Assembly: GCA_016801885.1 (NCBI GenBank)
Contig: CM028888.1
Coordinates: forward strand, 18,399,170-18,463,169
DNA: 64,000 nt
From: Toxotes chatareus
Lineage: Eukaryota; Chordata; Actinopteri; Toxotidae
Direction: 5' to 3'
Position numbers and translations under genes: made by a program. The notes under the pieces are model-generated. The model made no database searches and was not told the origin of the DNA. It saw only the letters and a list, made by a program, of their open reading frames with translations. Below, in pieces: positions 59,671-64,000 of the stretch; position 1 is the first letter of the stretch, and the number at the start of each line of letters is the position of its first letter.

Positions 59671-60484
59671 AGAGTCATGCTGAGGAAAAGAATTATCTGT
59701 GTCAGCTGTTGTTACAGTCTTGAATTTTAATTTCACTGAGGTTTCTAATGTTTACAGAACAAGGGTATGATATGTGAAGATGAACCGATGTCAAATGCGC
59801 CTTGAATGTGGACAATTATTTATGAATTGTGCCAAGTATCAGGGGTCAAGCAGTGAAATGTCAAGTGGCGAGTCTTACAGTAACTTTTGTATTGTGAAGG
59901 ATTTTTGATTTAAAAAAAAAAAAAAAAAGGTGATGAAGCTAACTGGATTTGTTGGACTGTGAACAGGATCCGATCTTAAAATGCTATTTATCATTCTGAA
60001 TCCACCCTGTAACTCCAAACACTCCTTTTTTGCCCTCTTATTTTATATTGTCAACATTCAGTGCCAGTGTTTAATAATGTATTTATTACAAGATCTTATC
60101 TTTGAGAATGTAAAGATCAAAAATTTTATGTGGCTAGATCTGTACTTGTGGACCTAAAAAGGTACAATAGTAATAGTCTACAACCCACATTCATACTCAT
60201 GACCATCACAGGCTCAATGTACAGATGTTATCTTTTATTTGATTATTAGAGCAGGTTTTAGAAGCATAAAACTGTGGTTATTTTTCATATCAGTATCCAC
60301 AATAAGAGATCAATAAGACATATACAAAATAGCTTTGTATAGCAGAAATGCTTTTAAGCTGGTGCATCAACTAAGTGTCAGTGTTTGCAGGTGTCCCTGC
60401 TGCTGCATAAGTTATTCCTCCAGAAACAAAAAACAGAGGGATCAAAAACACAGAGAAATCACCAGTAATTTAACTAGTAGAAAA

Positions 60485-60503
60485 GGCGGGGGGGGGGCGG
60501 GGG
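60485..60503 (+). repeat. G-rich tract in adora2b 3' UTR
   Basis: GG-C-run of ten G-C-run of five G; capable of an RNA G-quadruplex if transcribed. Confidence 0.65.
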
Positions 60504-60555
60504 TAGTATAAACAAGAAAAAACTAAATGCTTTTCTGATCCCATGAATCATCTTT

Positions 60556-60602
60556 CACAGCCACAGGGGTCACCAAATTATCTTGTGACCCTTGTGGCTG
60601 TG
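60556..60602 (+). promoter_or_regulatory. long hairpin in adora2b 3' UTR
   Basis: Arms 60556-60573 (CACAGCCACAGGGGTCAC) and 60585-60602 (GTGACCCTTGTGGCTGTG) pair over 18 bp with a single G-U wobble around an 11 nt loop. On an RNA this is a very stable stem. Role unknown; could be a degraded palindromic mobile element. Confidence 0.55.
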
Positions 60603-62213
60603 GTCCAGAGGAAGGCGTGCTTTGTTTTTTGTTTTTTTTGTGGCTTCTAGACAAACAGCATGATTTGATTTGGTCACACAGATCCAGAAATAAGAACAAA
60701 CGTGCAGTGGTGCTCCATATCATTTCCATGTTTCTCAAGACAAAAGCTCAGGAAGTGGGAAACTGCTCGTACCCTGTGTAGAAATATGGCGTTTTCAGCT
60801 GCTTTTGTTTCGAGCCAGCTGATGTAGGTAGACGAGCCAGTTTAAAATCTGAATTCTGCAATTTACCTTCTTCCTCATCATCCAGACCTCTGGTACACAC
60901 AGGTTTAGAGGCTTACATAAGACGAAGCACCAAGGCTTTGATTCATTTAGCTGTATATGAATGTCACTCGCCTCAGGAGTCCAGCTGACAACACCCCCTC
61001 CCCTCAGATCGTCTCAGCTGGGTTCCTGAGGCTCTCATCTGCCCTGTTCGTGCACTCTGTCCTCCCTAAGCTGCTTAAGTCACTGACTCAACTGAGACAA
61101 GCTGTTTCATTTATGAAAACAATATATTTTTTTAAGGCCGAAGCCTTCGAAAATATACTGCACTGAGGACTTGTTTTAATCATACACCGTAATTTAACTC
61201 CCTCTTCTCCTCCATGCTGGCAGGCAGATCACTTAGGTCCAGCTCAGCCTAGAAAAAGACAGACAGATTATTTTTAAGCATAGAAACAGGTAAAAATAAT
61301 GACACGTTCTGAGAGGCACATCCTTTGCACTCAGTGGTGCTTCATAGTGCAGCGTCATGGTTTGAGGGGACACAGCTGCAGCACTGTTTTCCACAGAGTC
61401 ACATCTTAAAACACCTGATGCTTTGTGTCCTTTCTGCAGGGGTGTGGTGGTCAGCATTGTTTTCAATGTTCCTGCTGAGCTTTTGAAACTGAGCAAAGCA
61501 AAGTTTTGTTTGGAGAGTTGTAATTTACGTGAAAAATATTTGGGCCGTATTTTATTTATTTATTTTTTTTTGTGGTCACCTGACAGCCATCACTACACAA
61601 ATGAGAACACATTGCACTAACATTTTAGATTATGTCGCGTTCGGTGTGCTTCACTGGTGACGTTGAACCATGTTGTGTTGGTGTTTAACAGGTGTTGAGC
61701 CTGTACTGCTTCATTATCTCCCCTCAGTTGCTGTTGTGTCTGGTGTTCCACCTCTGATCTAACTTCAAGGGCTAAAACACAGGAGTGTGCCAACATCTTA
61801 GTACATTCCAATGGAGACATCTATACTGTAACTGCACTGTAATGTTGTATTATTTGTTATTTGTTGTTGACTGACGTGTAAAAAACAAACAAACAAACAA
61901 AAACAAATGTACTGTAGGTGTGCGGCTTTCTACAAGCTATTGATTGATGTCAAACTATTGCCTTCTTTCGCTGTTTTAAAGGTGAGATGGACAATAACAA
62001 GTCGATCTAGTTCAACATTCCTGCCTTTCATTCCGAAGTACCCATCTGTCAGTGTGCTATAGTGTTGTTACTAATCAGGAAAAATATCCACTGTGCTCGA
62101 GCTGATGTGCAGCCTCTCCAGAAGCTGTTCTTCATTTCATTCAATGAAACTACAACTGCGAACAGATACTGCTATTTAACACGCAATCTGTATGTATGGT
62201 GAATTATTTTGTT

Positions 62214-62219
62214 AATAAA
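62214..62219 (+). terminator. adora2b: adora2b polyadenylation signal
   Basis: AATAAA in GTTAATAAAGGTAATG, followed by TGTTTATATTGTTACCTGTC, a plausible GU-rich downstream element. Confidence 0.6.
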
Positions 62220-62248
62220 GGTAATGTTTATATTGTTACCTGTCAGTC

Positions 62249-62254
62249 TTTATT
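62249..62254 (-). terminator. zswim7: zswim7 polyadenylation signal
   Basis: The plus strand reads TTTATT, so the minus strand has AATAAA, 373 bp past the zswim7 stop. The adora2b signal lies only about 30 bp away on the other strand. Confidence 0.5.
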
Positions 62255-62626
62255 CCTAAAATTTCACAATCCATCTTTATAAAAGACAGAGGAGAGTAAC
62301 ATGTACTTCAGTACACAGACGCACAATACTTCCCTAACTAATGGGATGTCAGATAAAAATTACCTAAAAATAAAGCGGCGCGCACTCAGTGTTTCCTAGG
62401 AAACAGATGAACAACTGTTCCAAAAGAAAAAATAAATAAAGCAACATCTGGTGTCTTTCAAAGAGACATATGAAAGAGCAAGAAACATGGTAGTGTGCCT
62501 GTGCTTCAGTCCTCTCTGCAGTGGCTCAAAATGTCCGTATGAAACACGGGCTCTCAGTCAGGAGGGTCCATGCTGTCACGTGTGCTGGTCCAGCTGCTGT
62601 AAGCTGGTATAGAACATACCTGGGCG

Positions 62627-62737
62627 TCAGGGTTCTGCTGTCCCGCTCAGCTGCATGGACATCTGCTGATCAGACACACTCTCCTGCTGAGTCACCCCCA
62701 TGGCCTGACAAAGGTAGGCAGCCAGGATGTGTTTGCA
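62627..62737 (-). CDS. zswim7: zswim7 last coding exon (partial gene)
   Basis: Minus strand: acceptor CTTCTCGCAG, then CKHILAAYLCQAMGVTQQES and VSDQQMSMQLSGTAEP, TGA at 62629-62627. CKHILAxYL-Q-M with QQ-SVSD matches, from memory, the end of ZSWIM7 (CKHLLAVYLSQVM, QQLSVSD). CKH is the closing C-x-H of the SWIM zinc finger. ZSWIM7 (SWS1) is part of the Shu-type complex that promotes RAD51-dependent recombination. Human ZSWIM7 likewise lies tail-to-tail with ADORA2B. Upstream exons are beyond the window. A donor-like GTATGT follows the stop by 7 bases. Confidence 0.8.
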   Translation of the reverse strand, partial: CKHILAAYLCQAMGVTQQESVSDQQMSMQLSGTAEP

Positions 62738-64000
62738 CTGCGAGAAGAGAGCACAGATACTGATTCATTAAATGACCACAGGCACCGATGTGATTAATGA
62801 CACGGATATGAAGCCCTAATGACACCCCAGTCATTTACATTCAAAGATCTCATGTAAACACCAGGCTAGAAAGGGGCTGTTTGGCCCTGACTTGTTGGAA
62901 ACTTTCGACTGAGTAATCTTCAGTCTGAGAATATTAGTCACAAACCAAATACCAGAGCAAATTTGCCAACATTTCTATCATTTGTTATTTTCTATTATAA
63001 ACATATGTATAAATGAAAAGGTCGTGTGATTGAGAGGGTTGTGTGTGTGTGTGTGTGTTATTTTCCAAATGGAGTGTTTGTGTGGTGAATAAGCAGTAAG
63101 CCCAGTAGTTAGTGTGTGTGTTGAATAACAAGTAGCCCCGCGGTTGTGTATTTGTGTCACTGAACACATGCTAAAGCTCCTCTCATTATTATCAATATTC
63201 ACATGTTAATCACTGCCTTGTTTTCAGCCTCAGCCTGGTCCATGCATTATAAATGAGATTTCCTCCACACTAACACCTGTGGATCAGTGGTTTACAGACA
63301 CAGCCAAACTCAAAGTGTCCTGAAAAGGACAAAGGTATGCACATTTGTTTACTAGCGTCTCCTGTCACCTGTGTTTATGAGCTCATGGCTGTCTGCTGCT
63401 GGTGGGAGAGCATCTTTATCTGGCCTCTGACCTACTTGTCAGCAGCGTGGACCTGGTCTGACCTTATCCAGTCCTGCTGGAATCTGCAGAGCCCCTGCAT
63501 GAACAGGGCGTCTCCAGCGGGGGAGGACTGCAGACTGCATGGTCAAACACAGTCTCGGGAGTGTCATATAGTTTTGACTTTGAGACTTGACGGCGATATT
63601 AAAATCTGATCCACCATCAGCCGTATTTCCCAACACAAAATCAACTCCAGCTTCATCTGGCCAGCTATTTTAAGTTTCTGGCCAGTTTGACGACAGTGAA
63701 TAGTTGTATTTTTCTGTGGGTTTCATGGGGAATGATATGAGTGGAGCTGATCTGCTCATGGGGAGTCTCCCTGGTCTGTTGAAACTCTCTGTTTCTCACA
63801 CTGATTTTAGCAGCATTCTCCAGGGGAAACAAGTCCCTCTGATACTCGGAGCAGGAGCCGAGGTCGTTTGCTTACAGATATTTAGGGCAAAAACAGCGAG
63901 TCAGTGAGGAGACGCCCCTCAGTGACCAGACAAAAACATGACCAGACCACAATACATCTGTTACACACATTTCAGCGTGTGCTTTCTCTCACTTTAGACT
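62738..64000 (-). other. zswim7 intron (presumed), no exon found
   Basis: 1,263 bp to the window edge. Contains a GT microsatellite at 63041-63058. I searched the minus strand for the upstream SWIM exon (CPAFAF-like) and did not find it, so it probably lies past 64000. Confidence 0.55.
63041..63058 (+). repeat. (GT)9 microsatellite
   Basis: Nine GT units. Confidence 0.85.

Larger units (their letters stand above)
59671..62240 (+). other. adora2b: adora2b 3' UTR (predicted)
   Basis: About 2.57 kb to the AATAAA at 62214. It holds a poly-A run near 59911-59928, a G-quadruplex-like tract at 60485-60503 and a strong 18 bp hairpin at 60556-60602. No competing gene is convincing here. Confidence 0.55.

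Noticed and set aside
63337..63636. ORFs on both strands near the right edge as zswim7 upstream exons
   Set aside because: No C-x-C SWIM motif or similarity to ZSWIM7, and no matching splice sites.

Overview
The window is teleost fish DNA, probably from a spiny-rayed (percomorph) species. Evidence for this is vertebrate exon/intron structure with consensus splice sites, CA/GT microsatellites, several dispersed repeats I recognise from percomorph genomes, and fossils of hAT, Tc1 and ISL2EU transposons. No prokaryotic or viral gene was seen.

Three genes are present. (1) specc1 (cytospin-B) on +: the last 12 coding exons, from inside the large coiled-coil exon (base 1) to the stop at 28598, ending in a calponin-homology domain; all splice phases agree. 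(2) adora2b (adenosine A2b receptor) on +: two coding exons (31388-31770 and 58974-59670) split after the DRY helix by a 27.2 kb intron. (3) zswim7 on -: only the last coding exon (62737-62627), convergent with adora2b. The order adora2b(+)/zswim7(-) matches human 17p12, and the specc1-adora2b pair mirrors human SPECC1L-ADORA2A on chromosome 22, so this looks like the specc1/adora2b copy of an ancient duplicated block.

The most unusual part is the adora2b intron. From about 37.35 to 57.50 kb it is almost entirely one A/T-rich tandem array (about 19 kb of repeat). The array has a 38 bp monomer arranged as 76 bp dimers, with higher-order duplications of about 2.36 kb and 380 bp. One dimer type carries a perfect 18 bp palindrome centred on CCGCGG, with many CpG-decay variants. 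A subset carries the CRE octamer TGACGTCA. The array ends on the right in an inverted copy of its own unit. It is flanked by a truncated hAT element with a BED finger (left) and a decayed Tc1-like transposase (right). It is interrupted by a 1,038 bp internally deleted ISL2EU-type transposon that keeps the first parts of both its genes (a SWIM/YqaJ-family ORF and a THAP finger).

Other introns contain dispersed repeats, microsatellites and possible conserved non-coding blocks. The adora2b leader carries three short upstream ORFs. The adora2b and zswim7 polyadenylation signals lie within about 40 bp of each other on opposite strands.
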